64,000 nucleotides of DNA from positions 8,514,244-8,578,243 of the forward strand of contig CM067526.1 of assembly GCA_034509925.1 (NCBI GenBank). Reading direction: 5' to 3'. This document shows, in pieces, positions 32,863 through 56,100 of the stretch (its first letter is position 1; each line of letters starts with the position of its first letter). The notes under the pieces were generated by a model. That model was not told the origin of the DNA. It did no database searches and was given only the letters and a program-made list of their open reading frames with translations. The DNA comes from Hirudinaria manillensis (lineage: Eukaryota > Annelida > Clitellata > Hirudinida > Hirudinidae). Made by a program: the position numbers and the translations under genes.

Positions 32863-35739
32863 GGTCAAAGGAAAAACTAATTTGGAATAAAAATATTTAA
32901 TGAAATCACATTTATTTATGTCTGTTAATGCAAATATTTAAAAAGGAAATAAATGCACCAAAATTCAGGAACCTGGGCTGAGGTCACATAAGGTTAGGGT
33001 ATTATTGTATGTGCAACTTATCAAACAGCCAACTTCCTTTTACCTTAGAACAGGTCCAACTTTTTTGGCTTTTTGTGGTTTAAATTTTGGAGGTAGAACT
33101 TTACTTGTCCCCAACTCAGAAAACTTTTAAGATTGTAATTATTCAACAGGTGGTACTATGGTTGTGTCACTTCAATAAGTTACATTTATGCAAATGTAAT
33201 CAATTTATGCAAATATAACCAATTTATGCAGTGTAATATGTGAAGCTGAAGAACTTTTTGCTGACCATTTAACAATTTTTGTAAGCTAGGTCTCAAGCTA
33301 TGCAAAAAGAGGCAATTATTACATATCACATAAATAACATTATAAGATGTTATGATGATCTGACACATTTAAATAACATCTTATTATGTTATTTATCTGT
33401 TGCTGCCACATGTAGGATCAAAGCCTGAATCAGCCCTGCCAGTTTTTTTTCACACAGTTAAAATAATAAACATTATTTGTTATTAAGTGCTATTTTTTCC
33501 TAAATAATGTTACTTTAAAAGGAACTTTATTTATTAATCTTAAAAATTGACTTTGGCTAAATTCCAATTTAGTATAATTAAAGCATGACTTTTGGCAGTT
33601 TAGTGGTCTAAGAATTTTAAATTAAATGACTCAATCCAACTCCTAACACGTGATAATTTGCAGTTTTAGCTTTGGGAAAAAACTTTCTGCTCAATTTGAC
33701 ACTTCTAAGGGTTTTCTAAAAGCTAAAAATGAAAGCATGTTTCAGAGTACAGCAATAGAATGTCTGAATTTAATTTCTTTTACATAATTGCCCCCTAAAA
33801 TGGCAAGTTAAGCATTTAATGATGGGTGGGTATTGTTAATGTTATCAATTTTAATTGCTCACTCATATGATCCTGGTTTTCTCATGTGATCTTAGCCTAC
33901 AAGGTCAAACTTTAAAATTTGTAAAAGCCCCTCCCTCATTAGTCATCATAAAATTACGTTAAAATTATAAAAATTAATTATGACATTTAATGGTTGAACA
34001 TATATGTGATGTGCTCAGTAAATAGTTTTGAGCAAACAAATATTTTATGTCCCAAAACATCTATCGCAAAAGCCATTCTGAAATTGTCTTTGGAGGGGAA
34101 CTTTCTGCCACAGATGTAGATAATGGTTGAAGACCTTAAGGTCAGCCAATATCTCCCGGAGTTTCGGTCGAGGTCAAAGGTTGTATAAGTGAGTCATTCA
34201 ACCGAATAAATAAAGGGGTAGTTCAGGGATTGGATCATCAGGATTATAAAGAAGAGAAAGGTGATTTTGCTCAGTGCTTGCAGAAGTATTTTTGTGGCAT
34301 GGATTTACCTGGAAGCTCCTTGGGAATAAACATGGGTGCAAGGATGTGATGCTATTTGTGAATTTTGTTTGGGGGAGCCTTACAATGAACCCATAAAAAA
34401 CTAAGATACTAAGAAATTTCATCATGCCTGGCGTGGATTATATTACAGCATCATATTATATTATTGTTATTATTATTATTATTATTATCATCATCATCAT
34501 TATTGATTTTTATGGACTCCATATCGTGATGGAAACGTGGAAAATATTTCATTACTGAGAAGAAAGTATAAGCTATCTCGATCTAATAGGTCCACATATC
34601 CTCTTTGCCTCTGTAATATTTCTCCTTCTGTTGCTTTGAGTTGGGACTACATTAACTTCATTCTTTCGATGCGTAGTGACCTGAATGAGCCTTGGTCTTA
34701 ATATTTTACTGTCTCGCGGATTCTCGTTGGATCTGTGGCGTTATTACATCCAGCTTCTAACTAGGACAAGCAAGTCTCACTTAGGCTTGCGAATATGTTC
34801 ACCTTGGATGCATACAATATCATAGCAAGACAGCTTCCTTGCAGAATTTGCAAGAATCCTAGCAACGATTCCTCCCAACCAACGATCCTGCGGAATGGCG
34901 CAACCCGATAGAGGATCGCTATATTTTATCTCTGTATGCTCGCGCCATGTTCAGCGTGCACACTATTGGCTGTTCTGCATTCGACTGAGATCGTGGATTC
35001 GGGCTGGATTCAAAACAGATTGATCGAGCCACAGCGTGAAATTATGCTGCTCTCTCTAGAGAGCGCGATGTGGTGAGATGAGTCAGTGAGTGAAGCAGAC
35101 TAAAATAACACCCGTTTCGTAGGAAATGGTTGGCTGTGTACGTGGCGTGCCTGAGTTAGGGATGTGTTCCTTTCGAGTTGCGAATGGGAGAGCTGCTGTT
35201 GAACTTAATTATCACTAATGATGAGACGCCTTACTCGCAATTGGTTTGTCTCTGCACTTTTTGCACTCTTAGAAAGAAAACTTTCATTACTTAATTGCAC
35301 TTTTTCTATGCCACATCAATCCAAATTCTAACAGGGTAACTTATTTGCATATTACAAGCCTCTGAAATTGGCTTTCCTCCTAATCATTTGTAATGGATAA
35401 CAGGACACACAAAATTACTGCTTTCATAAAATTCTTGTCAAGACCAATTTTGCTGCTCAGTCAAAGTTCATTAGCTCTTCAGTCAGTGTTTTTCTCTAAG
35501 GAGTTTGATATAAGCACCATTATTAGAGTTTATTCATCAAATCATCTTGTAATGCAAAAAAAGTCAAATTTAAATAGCATTGCTCCTATTTACTCACTAA
35601 ACAGTCACCCAAATTCAGCCTTGTGTTGCTTCATTATGAGCCATAAATTTCACTATTGATTTGCCAGGAGATGTAAACGTTTAGGTGCAATATCACTTAA
35701 ATTAATTTGTAGTAAATGTAATTTTTATAACTCTTTCAG
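32863..35739. other. Non-coding spacer or 5' intron, with a (TTA)n/(TCA)n microsatellite
   Basis: No gene was recognised. A TTA/ATC trinucleotide tract lies at about 34464-34505. Frames at 33186-33368, 34198-34425 and 35393-35659 have no family resemblance or splice support. If the 32385-32418 exon is real, this stretch is a 5'-UTR intron of the MADF gene. Confidence 0.4.
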
Positions 35740-35756
35740 TCCTTCCTGTAAAAGTC

Positions 35757-36562
35757 ATGGATTGGTTCAAAGATGATGTGTTTCGATTGATAGACCTGTA
35801 TAGAGATAGGCCTTGCCTATGGGACAACGATGATGTTGACAGGAGAGACAAAGCCAAAAAGGAAGAAAGTTGGAATGAGATCTCCGACATTCTTCATGTG
35901 GAAAGAGCTGAAGTTGAACGGAAGATGAAGTCTTTATCTACTCAATTCTACAGAGAGTACAAAAGAAAAATAAAAATAGAAACAGAAACTGGGTCAGATG
36001 AAGGATTTAGGTCAAAATGGTTTGCATACGAGAGACTGTCCTTCCTTAGTAGGAGAGTCAAAGACAGACCCACCATATGTTATTATGGTTCTGAAGTAAG
36101 CTTTTCCAATTAGTGCTTATATTCTATTTTTAAATTTCTGTCAATTTACAGGAGGTGGAGAATGGAGCATCAGGAGATGATGGATTGGGAGACATAGTAA
36201 AATTCAGCCAGATGGTAGATGACAATTTCTCTAGCAGTGACCAACAATGCTTCCCTGTGGAAGATCAACATCCTAAACCAATTCTCAAAAGAAAATACTC
36301 TCCTGACACGTACTACGATGAACCCTTCCACAAAAATTCAGGCGACAAAGACGAGTTCCAAATATTCGGGGAGTTTGTCGCTTGCAAACTTCGTAGCCTA
36401 TCTTCTCCACTGGTCAGGAGTACGGTCCAACATAGCATCAGCGACATAATCTACCAGGCTGAACTAGGCAACTTCAACCATTTCAATGCACAACTTCAAA
36501 ATCATTCTTTTCCAAACTGCTCTATGAGAGACTCAAATCCACCTTGCAAGAAAGAATTATGA
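35757..36562 (+). CDS. MADF-BESS DNA-binding protein, 249 aa
   Basis: Two exons, 35757-36095 and 36152-36562, join in frame across a 56-bp intron (GAA|GTAAGC to TTTACAG). Residues about 8-95 form a MADF domain, the Myb/SANT-like fold of Adf-1-type factors: FRLIDLYRDRPCLWD, then KAKKEESWNEISDIL, a Ser-rich linker helix, and KWFAYERLSFLSRRV. The second half ends with a BESS-like interaction motif (FQIFGEFVACKLRSL, then VRSTVQHSISDIIYQAEL). MADF-BESS proteins are nuclear transcription factors; the target is unknown. A 5' acceptor only 17 nt before the ATG implies an upstream non-coding exon. A polyadenylation signal candidate lies at 37098. Confidence 0.85.
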
Positions 36563-37097
36563 TCCCGATTTAACATTTTTGTGAATCAATCAGGAAACAT
36601 TTTATGTGGAGCCTTTTGTGAAAGCGGTTTTCTTTCTCTGGCTAATCCTTGCCATGCCATTATAAACTTCTCAGATGAAAAGTGAGTTAAAATTTAACTG
36701 AGGCACATTTATATTAAGTGATATTAAATTTTATCATAATTAAAACAGATGTCAAACTTGTTGATAGTGATGATGGTAATGATGATGATGATGTTGATGA
36801 ATATTATTTGGAAATTAATGTGGAGTGCCAGTTAATAAAATCAAGAATTATAGATCAGATGTTGTTTACTCACTTTAGAATGTCCAGAAGATTTTCATGG
36901 ATTAAATTACATTATTTGGGTAATTTAATTTGCATCATAAATGATGTTATTATTATAAAGCTACTCGAAAACTTGGAGCAGTCCAATAATTGAATGTTGC
37001 AGTTTGTTCTTATATCTTAATGATAAGAGAATGAACCATTGTTTAAAAAACCCCATTGGAAGTAGTTTTTTTATGGTGGGAGCAAATCAAGTTTTAG

Positions 37098-37103
37098 AAT
37101 AAA
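37098..37103 (+). terminator. Polyadenylation signal AATAAA, candidate for the MADF gene
   Basis: A canonical AATAAA 536 nt after the MADF-BESS stop codon and before any other plus-strand gene. It is plausible as the end of a 3' UTR, but such hexamers are common in AT-rich DNA. Confidence 0.4.
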
Positions 37104-38535
37104 ATGTATTCATTGATAATGAAATGGCTTTTTTATTGAGTAGCATTTTCTAAGTTGGTGGTTTGATTTACTCTATCCGCATATTCATGTTTATTATGAA
37201 ATTCATTAATAATTCATCAAAATATTTATAAGGTCATGCTTTATCTGGTGAGTGTTGATGAATGTTGGGTTACAAAGTAGGGAAGCTAGCTTCTATGAAT
37301 CACATAGTTGTGACAAGTTTGAAATTAGGATACAGTTAACTGCTGTAATATTGAAGGCCCAACAACAAAAATTGCTCGTTTCATTGTACCTGAATCTTTC
37401 AAATTAGTTACTGCTGGCGATTATTCAACCTATTCATTGCTCATTGGCTGAATTCTAACATCATGGCGGGCTCATACCTGAGGCACTTCTATCACCTGAG
37501 TATCCACTGCTTGAAATATTGATCAGCCATTTCTCAGGCTCGGCCTACTTGTACAGGCCTATGTATTGACTCTGTTTGGCTTCTAGTGCTCGTTAGTTTC
37601 TCTTATCACATGATAATTCATCTGCTCCCTTCCATCTATTTTTCTGACAGTACTCCCTTCCTACCCCATTGTTATTTTATTCTATTCTAATAAGAACCCT
37701 TTTTTATTTCCTATTCTCTATACTTGCTTGTGGTTCCACACCATGGGAAAATACCTTTATAGTAAGTTGTTTGTAGTGCACTGCAAAAGGGATCATTTGG
37801 AGCTTGCATCAGCGGGTTCTTAATAAAGGTCACACTAGTGAATAGAACTAGCTTTATGAACAGATTGAGAGACTCCATTTGAATCCAGACACAATTTTAT
37901 AATGCAGGAGATTGAAATCTGTGCTTAGACATAAACATTCCTCAACCTACATAGGCACTGCATGTTTAAAACAATCTCAGTAACTTTTGCCCTGTTTGTT
38001 GCTAATTTGTTACTGGAGCAGTAGTGGCACCTCTAATGATCTGATTATTTTAGTAATTCAGCTAAATTTTGTTACTGCGGCGTATAACTTTCTTCATGTG
38101 GAGTGCGGAGAACTTATTTCGGCAAAGACAAGCAAGTGTGTGAGATCCGGAGGGATACGGTGAGGATTTAAGTTTACTAAAACATTGGTTAAAAGTAGAC
38201 TATTGAACTTGACTTTGTTACTCGGCCGTTCTGGGTTTAATTTCCTGGTTTCCAGTTCAGAAATCAATTTCATCTACAGTGCGCTGCGGTCGATAAATCA
38301 ATGGATAGCGTCACCCTCGCGAGACTAGATTTCCTATTACTTGAGCATTTGGATGTTTTGTGTGATGTTATTTTGTGTCCAGCAACTATAATAATATAAC
38401 TACTTTGCTGCCAGTGTGAATGGTTTCTAGCACTCCGTTTTTTTAATGATTTCTCCGTTATGTTGAGAACGACTGCCAATTAATAGAGATCTCATATATA
38501 GCATTAGATGCCCTATATTTACGTCATCCAGCGGG

Positions 38536-38561
38536 AATACTCGGCTGGTCGGTCGAGTATT
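38536..38561. other. 8-bp perfect inverted repeat in the putative ANKRD upstream region
   Basis: AATACTCG (38536-38543) and CGAGTATT (38554-38561) are exact reverse complements around a 10-nt GC-rich spacer. It could be a protein-binding dyad or chance. Confidence 0.4.
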
Positions 38562-41500
38562 GATCCGTTACACCCCGGACAGCTAAGCATGTGCAGCTGT
38601 GCTTTCCTTGTTCTGCTGGAGGCGTTTCTTCGTCTTCTCTATGTTTGTACAGCCTAAACGAACATAACAGGGCAGAACAATTTCTTACTTCGCAATCTTC
38701 ACTTTGTCGTTTTCTGCGTTTGCCTTCCTTCGAGCAAGGTTCGCGTCATCAATTGCGAGGCTGCTAATTATGTTAATTATATGCATTTACGCATGCGTGC
38801 TTCTCTCAAACAAAGCTTCTCGCGGGGGCATGTTGATGTATGGCGAGAGGAAGGTTTCAAAGCTACTTTTTAAAACCATGAGACAGATATCCATATTAGA
38901 CCAGATCTTGTTTTGTTTTCTTTGCACGGCTTTGGAGACGTAAAATCCATGCTCGGAATTTTTTATAGTTTTTTCTGTTTGTTTCTTTTATGATGGATAA
39001 ATAAAAGTTTGTGAAACAAATTGATATGTAGTCTCGAGTCCAATTGATGCGTGCTTGTTTGGTGTGTTGCCAAGGCTTGTTGATGTTTAGACCGAGCTCC
39101 CCTAGATGACATCCATCGCTAGTTGTGGGTTTCTGACATTAGGGACCCTAATATTAATATTAATTCAGTTCTAATGAATCTAAAAAGCTTCATTTGACGT
39201 GATATTGGTCAAGACAGTAAAGGTGAAGTAATGCAAACAGGAGATTTTCCTGGATTGTCGCACTCTAGATTAGTGCATTCTTCCGCTAGCCAAGAATAAA
39301 TAATTTATTCTGCCGCGTAACGGATTTCGGAATTTTCTTTTCAAAGATGCGCGGGTCTTGTACACCGGTAAGCTAATCTACTTTCCATACCAAATGGTCG
39401 GAGAATTGTAGTGCCCCGCTTCTGCCAGCATATCACGGACCATATTCAAAATTCTAATGTTATCGGTGAAGCGGCATTCATTTGCTCGCTTAGTATTTGG
39501 TTAAGATAATCACTACGTTTTGAATGCTGGGATTACTCTTTCACTGATGAAAACGGGTCTATTTATCTTGTTGCTTTTTGATGTTCGGACCGGAGCGCCT
39601 ATCTTGTTCGTGTGCCTTCTACTCTCTATTGCTCCTGGCTACCCTCAGTGTATTGCTGTAATGATTATTTAGAAGCCAATATAATTATTATTTAGCTGCT
39701 CGTTGTAGCCCGTTGGCTACTGGCGCTGTCTGGTCTCGGGTGCATCGAGTCCGTCTTATTTTACACAATTTTAACAAGATCCTATCCGATTCATTTTTAT
39801 TCAACTCAAAGTGAAAACTGTTTGACAATAATAACAGTCTAATAATAATCTAAATTACTTCCAATAAAGCGCTACTATGAGGTTGGTTATGGCGTGGTTC
39901 GCCATATTGAAAAACGTTAAACAAAATGCCGAGGCAAAAGAGGAGGTCGGCCCGGCAGCTCGGCGTTAGTGGCTCTTGATTTTTTTGGCGATCTTTTTGT
40001 AAGTTTGGTAGTTTCGAGGTTTTTCTCAATTTCGATGGTCGAATATTTATGGTTATTCTGAATGAAAACAGCATTATTCGGTGCTTTCAGACACAAACAA
40101 GTTCGATATCCTGCAGTCGGTTCTCCTTAGCAATTTGCAATTTATTTCAAATTTAAAACGACGCTGAGAAGATTTGAGGCAAGTTGCACAGCTTCCTCTG
40201 CATGCGTGTATATAATACTATCTGTATTCGACATTATGGCTGAGTGTGCGCCTCTTTATTAACTCTGCCTGGGTTGTGCGGTGTGCTGGGTCGATGTGCG
40301 TGAGCCGGAGTAGACATGTTTTAGAGTGTTGCTCGTTGGTTTCTCTTGGCGGATGTGAGATCTACCTTTTACACTTTAAACACTGCATTTCAAAGGAGTT
40401 ACCTTGTTCGCTGTTTTCGCGTTGTTTTATATTCTTATACAATGAAATGTTGTCGTTGTAAATCGACTCGGAAGTTCGAACATCGTTGAAAATTCTTTCA
40501 TTGCGGCCACGACGCTACGTATTCTGAGCGAAAACTAGTTAAAGTGTCTGCCTACAAACATATGTTACTTGGATCGGATGAAATCTTTCAAAGACATGGA
40601 ATAGAATAAACGAAATTTTCTAGTTTTGCCTATTGTTCCAGATGCGTAGAAGACGCCGTGAAATTTCATTGAATAAACTGTTTAACGTAATAAATGAACT
40701 CAGGATCGCAAAGCCTATCTTTCCATCCAGATATGGCTCTCATGCAGATGTGTGCTGGAAAGGAGGAGATTTTTTCATTGCCTATGTGGAAGGTGTGCAT
40801 AAAAAGTGAAGTTTTCGGTTGAATTTTTCACTGTTCTGATTGGTAATGATTCAGTTATGTTTTTGCTGGATAGAATCATTTTGTATGTTTCTGAAAAATT
40901 TAACTGGGATATGGATAAACGTTTGAGCCATGCAGGTAAATGTCCTTTCGTGTTCAATGTGTTACAGATGTAACTTGTACTTCGATTGGATATTGAATTT
41001 AAAAGTGTTTTAATGTGAATTTCTCGCGCATGCAATTTCAAGCTCCGACGTGTTGCCACAGAATTTATATTTCGTTTCTTATGAACGAGCCACTGTTATT
41101 TGTGGTCAGTCCCGTGTTATTGCGTCATATATTTATTGATCTTCAGGATTGCCAAACAAGCCACGTTCTTGTGCTTTGAGTGTTCGCGATTGATTCGCTT
41201 TATCAACTTGTCAGATCAAAGTTCAAAAAGTCGGATTATTATAATTAATGTTATCCTTATTGCGTGACTAGTTGCTCTGTTTGAGTCTTAAGCCTTTCTA
41301 TTTCGTTTCCTGGTTGCTCCAGTTGTCGCGCTCCAAGTAAAATGCGTAGTGGTTAAATAATACTTTTGTATTATTTCGTCTGAGATTGCTTTAGATTCAA
41401 CCATCATTTGGTGAATGGAATGAAATATCTTTCACTGGTCGAATAACAATTGCTTTTGCCATTGATTGACAACAAAGGGATTTCTTTGCCACAGATGCTT

Positions 41501-41982
41501 GGATAACTTCGACAGTATGTTACGCTGGCGATTATGACTCATTCTCTTGCGTACGTTTGCCTGTCCGTGCTTACATCTGCCTGCGTATGTCTCGGTATCT
41601 CTGCATCAGTCCCAGAGGCGTATCGGTCGTGCTGCTGACGCGTACCTTCGTATCGCTGTGTGTATTTATAGCTTACTGGCAATAATAGATAGAAGCTCTG
41701 CTTTTGCAGCTCTTGGCTGTAGGAGCATGGATTTACATTGGATTCGGCCGATCTTGTACGCCTGGTATTTTGATGTGTTGATGTTTTTTCATTTACTTTT
41801 GTATTGCGCTTTGTCTGGATGCAAATTTGGGTACGTCATTTTCCTTCGTTTGAGTCCTTTCGGGTCACCCACGTCGCGTGATTGCGTTTTGAGTGCCTCA
41901 TTTAGAATTTGTTTTAACCGACGCGTTGTGAGTTTGCTAAAGTTGGCTCTATTGCTGACGCCCTAATGTTTTTTTACCTCAG

Positions 41983-51615
<9,633 letters not shown>

Positions 51616-52759
51616 CCCACGCGATCGAAACGCTCGGGGAGACCTGCCGGAACCCGACCGTCCGCCCCTCCCCCCGGATCGTCCTCGGGTCGCCTCCTCT
51701 TCCCGTAGGTCGGAAGCCGGAAGTCGTTCCGACCGGCGTTCGATTGCAGGTTTATTTTAGTCTGTGATTGACGATTTTGTCGAGACGTGAGCGTGTTAGT
51801 ACGTTTCGTGTCTTCGATAAACAGTAGCTCTGTGCTCACTTGTTTTTAACTTTTTAGTGTCCCTGTGTGCTGCTCTCATGACTGGTTTCTTGAATTTTGA
51901 CCCTCTGCAGGCAAATGAATTCTCTTTTAATCGCAAAGTCTAGCACTTGCAAAGCGGCCGACTCCGTGCAGGCTCTTAGCAAATTTTTGACGAGTTACGA
52001 TTACGTGCCATTTTTGGATTTCGATCGGTCCGCCGTTTTCTTCCGGTCGTGCTCGCACGACGCTTCTAGAATGTTCGTAGAGTGATTACTTCTGATTTAC
52101 GAATTCAGCTGCTGACGACGATCTGCCTTGTCGATTCTCGTATCTTCTTCCTCTTCGTGTTCGTGAGAATGTCGTCGTGTCGTGAATTGATCGTCGCCCG
52201 GTAGGAAGGCCGGCTTTTATAAGATAGCATGCTCTACATTCGTACGTGACAAATCTCATTCTGGCTTTGTGGTGTGCTGGATTAGTTGTTGGCTTCGAGT
52301 GTCATCCGACCAACGGCATCAAACATTCCATCTGTTGCAGCTTGTGCTCGTTGTGATGTTAAACTCCCCTCGAATCTAAATATCGACGCTTTCATCCCGT
52401 AACTCGTCGAGGTCCGCACGTCGGCAGGATCGTTCGTTTTCCTAGCAAAGGAAGGACTAGAGAAGCTAACAATAGAATCGATCGACCGTGCGACGGATGG
52501 CCTCGTAATCTGCAAACGAGCGCAGAACGTTAGTTGCCGGTCGAACGATTCGTAGGTTTTACGACCGCGCGTCTTTTATTTGCGTTTCTTAGTGCGGTCT
52601 GAGAGTGAAGTCTGTACATAAGTTGTTTTATCAGTTGTTGGATGATTTATTGCCATAACTATCAGTGATTGTGTGATAAACAAAAGCGTTTGTAAATATT
52701 CGAGGAGCCGTGTACATTCTGTATGACATCAGGTTCCACTCTAGTGGCATTTAAATAAA
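51616..52759 (+). other. Probable 3' UTR of the ANKRD gene
   Basis: From the ANKRD stop to the AATAAA at 52754, about 1.1 kb of plus-strand DNA lacks supported coding frames. It is less AT-rich than the flanking intergenic DNA. The minus-strand frame 52282-52515 lies within it and has no family match. Confidence 0.5.
52754..52759 (+). terminator. Polyadenylation signal AATAAA of the ANKRD gene
   Basis: A canonical hexamer lies in TTTAAATAAAACTTTCG, with a T/GT-rich stretch shortly downstream (GAATTTTTGTTCG). It falls between the ANKRD stop codon and the convergent CRAL-TRIO gene, the expected place for cleavage. Confidence 0.6.
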
Positions 52760-53181
52760 ACTTTCGATGACGAATTTCCAACGTCTGAATTTTTGTTCGC
52801 ATCTCCCCTGGAGATTTGCATCTCGAACTGTTTTTCTAGTTGTGGCTGCAATTCAATTTTTGTCAGGTTTTCCTTAACTAACCTCAAGCCTAAAATGGTG
52901 ACCAAGCAAAATTGCAGTAAAACTTGAATAACTTATCTAAAGAACATGCACAACATATAACTTACTTATAACAAGATTTTAAAAGCAAATTTAATTCTGG
53001 CATCCGAGAAATTGCAGATAAGAGGTGAGTTTTTGCGCCGAGGGACTGTTGGCTTAGTGTTGAAAATTGTTAATTCTGCTCAAGTATAATGCAAATAAAC
53101 AAATTGGGCTCAAAGTGCATGAGGAATTTTGGAAATAATTTGATTAAAATGTGCTCCCATCAGAAAAGGGCAGGAGTGCAT
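52760..53181. other. Spacer between convergent ANKRD and CRAL-TRIO genes
   Basis: About 420 bp of AT-rich DNA with no gene recognised. It should contain the 3' UTR and cleavage site of the minus-strand CRAL-TRIO gene, but no AATAAA on that strand was obvious close to the stop. Confidence 0.45.
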
Positions 53182-56100
53182 TCAACTCTGCAAGGGTACG
53201 GCATCCTCTGGAACTTGGTACTCACTAGAAATTTCAATTGATTCAAATTTTTGGAGACATATGGAATCTTCTGATTCACTATCTTCATCTATTTGGCCAT
53301 GATTGGATGCCATTGATGAGCCTTCATCTTCCAGTTTTGCGAGACCAGCCCGAAGTGGTTTGCAAATGCCTTTCAATTCATCTACGATGTTAGGGTGAGG
53401 TTTGTGCGTCTTCTCCGGATCTCTTTCGACATTCTTCAGGTATTTGTTGACGTATTCGGCGATGTAAGAAGGGCAACCTCGTGGGTCGTGGTCTTTAGGA
53501 TTGTTTGGCGCTTTCCAGAAAGTGCGTTGACCCAATGGCAGAGGTTTCATTTTGTTCAACTTCATCTCTTCAAAGAGCCAATCCCTCAGTTCTGTAGTGA
53601 ACAACCTGTTGAATTCCTCGGCTATTTTCTTTTTGGCTCTCAACAAATGCATTTTGGCTACAGTGTTTTCATGGAGAAAAACTTTTATCCCATTCCAGAC
53701 GCCATGAAAAATAGGATTGTGGTGAAGGCAAATGACGAGACCCAGTCTTTCCGGATAAAAGTTTGCAAATACCTGCGTTAGTCCATAACCTATTTTGGGA
53801 TTGCAGGCTGGTAGTGACATTCCTGGTATTAAATAAAACATTAATTATTCAACCAGTTAATTACTTAGGAAAGTATTAACTTGGAAAATTTTAAAAATAA
53901 AGTAGTTTAATAAATAAGAAATTACTAATGAATTAGATTTAATAAGTATAAACATTCTACTTAATGAAGTATAAAAAATATTATATAAAAGCAATGACTA
54001 ACCTCTGCAATCCAGTATGAACACCCATGTGGAAACTCCGTTCTGCATAACTTTTTGGGCATTCTCTATAAGATATGTGCAATGTGAGATTGTGTCTTCC
54101 ACAGTGGGGACTGCAGTCGTTTGAACGAAACAGGAATACATTACAGGACGCCCCAGCAAATCAAATCCAACTTGTCTCTGCAAAATCGCGAATGTCTGGA
54201 TAATTTCAACATTGAAACAAAAACAACTCAAAAATTTAAATATTGAGAAAGCAGGGATCGAGACTCTAAAGTTTTGGACCAAATTTTTGGTAAGCATTCT
54301 CCTCAAAGTTTAATGTCTGCGGGTCGCACAATACGATTAGTTATATATAATTGGAATTTATAAATAAAAAAATTAAGAAAAATTCATTTCTTGCACATGT
54401 GGCCAGTGGGCCACACAAATCAATCAGAAATTTATCTGGTGGGCAGTTCATAATGATAAATTTGGTGATGCAACGTTCAAAATGGCTTCGTGGGCCGCAG
54501 GTTGAGGACTCTTGGGTTAAGACTCCCATCCATCACGACATGGGTTTGAACCTGGCAGTCACTACGTAGGCACCCCCCCATCCGTATGCAATGTTCGTTA
54601 ATAGCGACAATATGATGATGTTAATGACGTCACAAATTCAATTCTGATTGACGTTGTCCTCAAGCAACTCAAAAGAAGAAAAACAAGAATCTTTTACGAC
54701 TCATAGTCACTGGACTAGAGTGCATGTGATGCTGTAGTAAGCGGTTCGGGATAAGTGTGGAATCCACACCGTGGATGAACTGATTAATAATCTGCAATTA
54801 ACAAACGCCTTGTAAAACAGCTTTTTAATTCTGAATTCGATTGACTAGCTGCAATCTAGATTGAGAAAGCGAGCTGAACCGCCTGAAGCGGTTGCCCTCG
54901 AGGCAACTGGTTTCCCCGTAATTTGGATTGATGAGACGAACAATTCGATGCCAAATTATATAGTTAACAATAGTTCAAATAATTCGACATAACGAATATA
55001 TAAATACAGAACATATCATTATTCAGGAAATAATCTTTAAGATTTAGCTATGCCATCAATATTCTAAAATTTATAAATTCAAAATCTGAATAAAGTTCTT
55101 CAAACGCTACAAATGGGTTCGATCTGACACTGGTCAAGATGTGAACATTTACTGAAACTTTGTGGGTCAATTCGTATTTTAAACTGTTTTGGATACATAT
55201 CCTCAGATTTAATAAGCTTTTCGGATCCATGAAGTTGCTTCAAGAAATTGTTGAGAAAAAAACTGACAGTTGAAAAGGTTGTCCATCGGGCAAATATGGC
55301 ATGATTAATGCCCTTTCTTGTTTTTTAAATTTAACCAGTTTTTTTAAAAGTGTCAAAACTCACCTTAATATTCTTTTTGGTTATTTATTGACATATATCA
55401 AACAAAACTGTCACAAAAAAACATTAAATTTTGATGATTTCTAGACCAAAAATTTAAATATTTCTTTTAAGAATAATTCTTTGCGTTGAACGCAAGGGAG
55501 AAAACCTTAGAAATCATATTAAAATGATAAAACAGCCTCGTTACTGCTACTATTACGTTCATCTGTAATTCAAAGTTTAAATAAGAAAGATTACTGCAGA
55601 CATTTTACTGAATTTTACTGAATTTTAGATGAGACCGCTGCGCAACTGTTGCCCCGCGATTTCCTAAATGAAATGAATTACATTTCAATTTGCTTTTTGT
55701 AAGTTTCTACTTGTGTTCTTGTCCACTTCAGACTCTAGTTTGGATTTATTAATTAGTCACAAATGCAACTCGCGTGGGCATCTAAATCTAAATTCTCCCT
55801 CAGTTTGCACGAATATTCTCCCAGGTAAATCATCTGTGGATTATATGATATAATAATGCTATTTGCGTCAAGTCGAATATAGAGAAAAAGAAACAGAATA
55901 ATAAGCAAACAATTAAGTGCTACAATAATAATTAAATGCTATAATAATAAGTAAATAATGAAATGCCGCCTCTCAACCCAAAAGTAAAGGATAATTAAAG
56001 AATCAGAGATATGTTTAAAAAAATGTATTGCTCACGATGCTATGATGTCCAGGGTTGTCATGGCACCACTTACAATCCATGTGGATGGCATCATTTTTTC

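Larger units (their letters stand above)
36563..41982. other. Long non-coding region upstream of the ANKRD exons
   Basis: No coding exon could be defended in this 5.4 kb. It includes the MADF 3' UTR and presumably the promoter, 5' UTR, initiator exon and first intron(s) of the ANKRD gene. From about 38,100 to 41,900 the sequence is visibly richer in G, C and CpG than the rest of the window's non-coding DNA. The 41547-41966 frame (139 codons) has no recognisable domain and no splice support. The missing start exon is probably here. Confidence 0.4.

Noticed and set aside
36718-36993. 91-codon plus-strand frame after the MADF gene
   Set aside because: It runs through a GAT repeat and AT-rich DNA in the presumed 3' UTR, with no splice or homology support.
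41547-41966. 139-codon plus-strand frame upstream of ANKRD
   Set aside because: No domain, no ATG-supported start and no donor leading into the next ANKRD exon in phase. Its length is explained by the locally higher GC content.
54540-54560. Possible tRNA B-box (GGTTTGAACCTGG)
   Set aside because: No matching A-box at the right distance and no cloverleaf; at most a decayed SINE fragment.
54590-54620. GC-rich run after the hAT-like remnant as part of the same element
   Set aside because: The terminal signature ends near 54517 and no inverted repeat extends further.
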